Assembly: GCF_031180975.1 (NCBI RefSeq)
Contig: NZ_JAPSLI010000006.1
Location: forward strand, 1 to 64,000
Source: Microbacterium sp.
GTDB taxonomy: Bacteria > Actinomycetota > Actinomycetes > Actinomycetales > Microbacteriaceae
DNA: 64,000 bases
Direction: 5' to 3'
Part shown: in pieces, positions 63,801 to 64,000 of the stretch
How the letters are laid out: each line of letters opens with the position of its first letter
Numbering within the stretch: the first letter of the stretch is position 1
Translations under genes and position numbers: made by a program
Notes under the pieces: generated by a model
Databases searched by the model: none
What the model was told of the DNA's origin: nothing
Seen by the model: only the letters and a program-made list of their open reading frames with translations

Positions 63801-64000
63801 TTACTTCGGGGCCATGCGGATGGCGCCGTCGAGGCGGATGGTCTCGCCGTTGAGGTACCCGTTGGCGATGATGTGCTCGACGAGCGCGGCGTACTCGTCG
63901 GGGCGACCGAGGCGCGCCGGGTACGGCACCTGCTCGCCGAGCGACTGCTGTGCCGCCTCCGGCAGACCTGCGAGCATCGGGGTCTCCATGATCCCGGGCG
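63801..64000 (-). CDS. SDR-family dehydrogenase, C-terminal part
   Basis: Only the last 66 codons or so are inside the window; the frame stays open to the window edge. [13 protein letters not shown] and [18 protein letters not shown] are typical of 3-hydroxyacyl-CoA dehydrogenase type 2 (HSD10-like) SDRs. It would precede the SDR at 62955 in the same operon. Confidence 0.82.
   Translation of the reverse strand, partial: PGIMETPMLAGLPEAAQQSLGEQVPYPARLGRPDEYAALVEHIIANGYLNGETIRLDGAIRMAPK

Overview
The window is high-GC DNA with dense operons, ATGA/TGATG start-stop overlaps, many GTG and TTG starts, lipobox-type ABC binding proteins, an HNH/DUF222 protein and very frequent GGATGCC/GGCATCC words. 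This points to an actinobacterium, most likely Microbacteriaceae (Microbacterium-like). No rRNA, tRNA, CRISPR array, insertion sequence or prophage is visible. Apart from RlmN and a few small housekeeping genes, the window is accessory catabolic DNA: four transport systems and three sets of sugar or acid degradation genes with their regulators.

Region 1 (1-24000). After the 3' end of an HNH/DUF222 gene comes a catabolic island of about 23 kb. A plus-strand set (998-9706) encodes an amino-acid-type ABC importer, an ADP-forming acyl-CoA synthetase, an aldehyde dehydrogenase, a zinc alcohol dehydrogenase and an FAD amine oxidase. A minus-strand operon (14551 down to 9785) encodes a one-domain citryl-CoA-lyase-like protein, an SDR, a second FAD oxidase, an acyl-CoA dehydrogenase and a CE4 deacetylase. 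A PucR regulator (14702) is divergent from it. A second minus operon (20683 down to 16399) encodes MaoC, an AMP-forming acyl-CoA ligase, a nitrilase-fold amidase, a thioesterase and a nitronate monooxygenase. It is divergent from an APC permease plus a GMC oxidoreductase. Together they look like uptake and CoA-dependent degradation of an amine, amide or amino-alcohol substrate that I cannot name.

Region 2 (24142-26305) holds an EamA exporter with a divergent CGNR regulator and a VOC protein.

Region 3 (26503-48447) is sugar catabolism. One block is a cupin phosphoglucose isomerase divergent from a FGGY kinase / 2-hydroxyacid dehydrogenase / shikimate-dehydrogenase-like / phosphotriesterase-like / ABM operon. 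An RbsABC-type importer follows. Next comes an apparently complete non-phosphorylative L-fucose pathway: mutarotase, aldose dehydrogenase, L-fuconate dehydratase, FAH-family hydrolase, SDR and lactonase, with a FadR-type regulator. A transaldolase-like gene and rbsK-rbsD-GntR close the region. Two palindromic operator motifs recur across it. ACATCSGATSW occurs three times, once over the FadR-type gene's own promoter. ACYTGTMATTACAGGT-like sites occur at least four times plus weaker copies, as far away as the KDPG aldolase at 60877. They suggest two interlocking regulons.

Region 4 (48479-64000) holds a cysteine-desulfhydrase-like PLP enzyme, an ACT-domain protein, a FadR regulator divergent from a class V aminotransferase plus MalFG-type sugar ABC operon, an aldo/keto reductase, a DUF4407 membrane protein, SixA, RlmN, a membrane-anchored L7/L12-like protein, KDPG aldolase, an ankyrin lipoprotein with a TauE/SafE permease, and two SDRs, the last one cut by the window end.

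Two dispersed repeat families lie between genes. One copy forms the N-terminal codons of an SDR gene and one supplies the stop codon of the cupin isomerase. Eight genes have a start codon exactly 6 nt after a TANNNT-like -10 box (one copy begins with C), which predicts leaderless transcripts.
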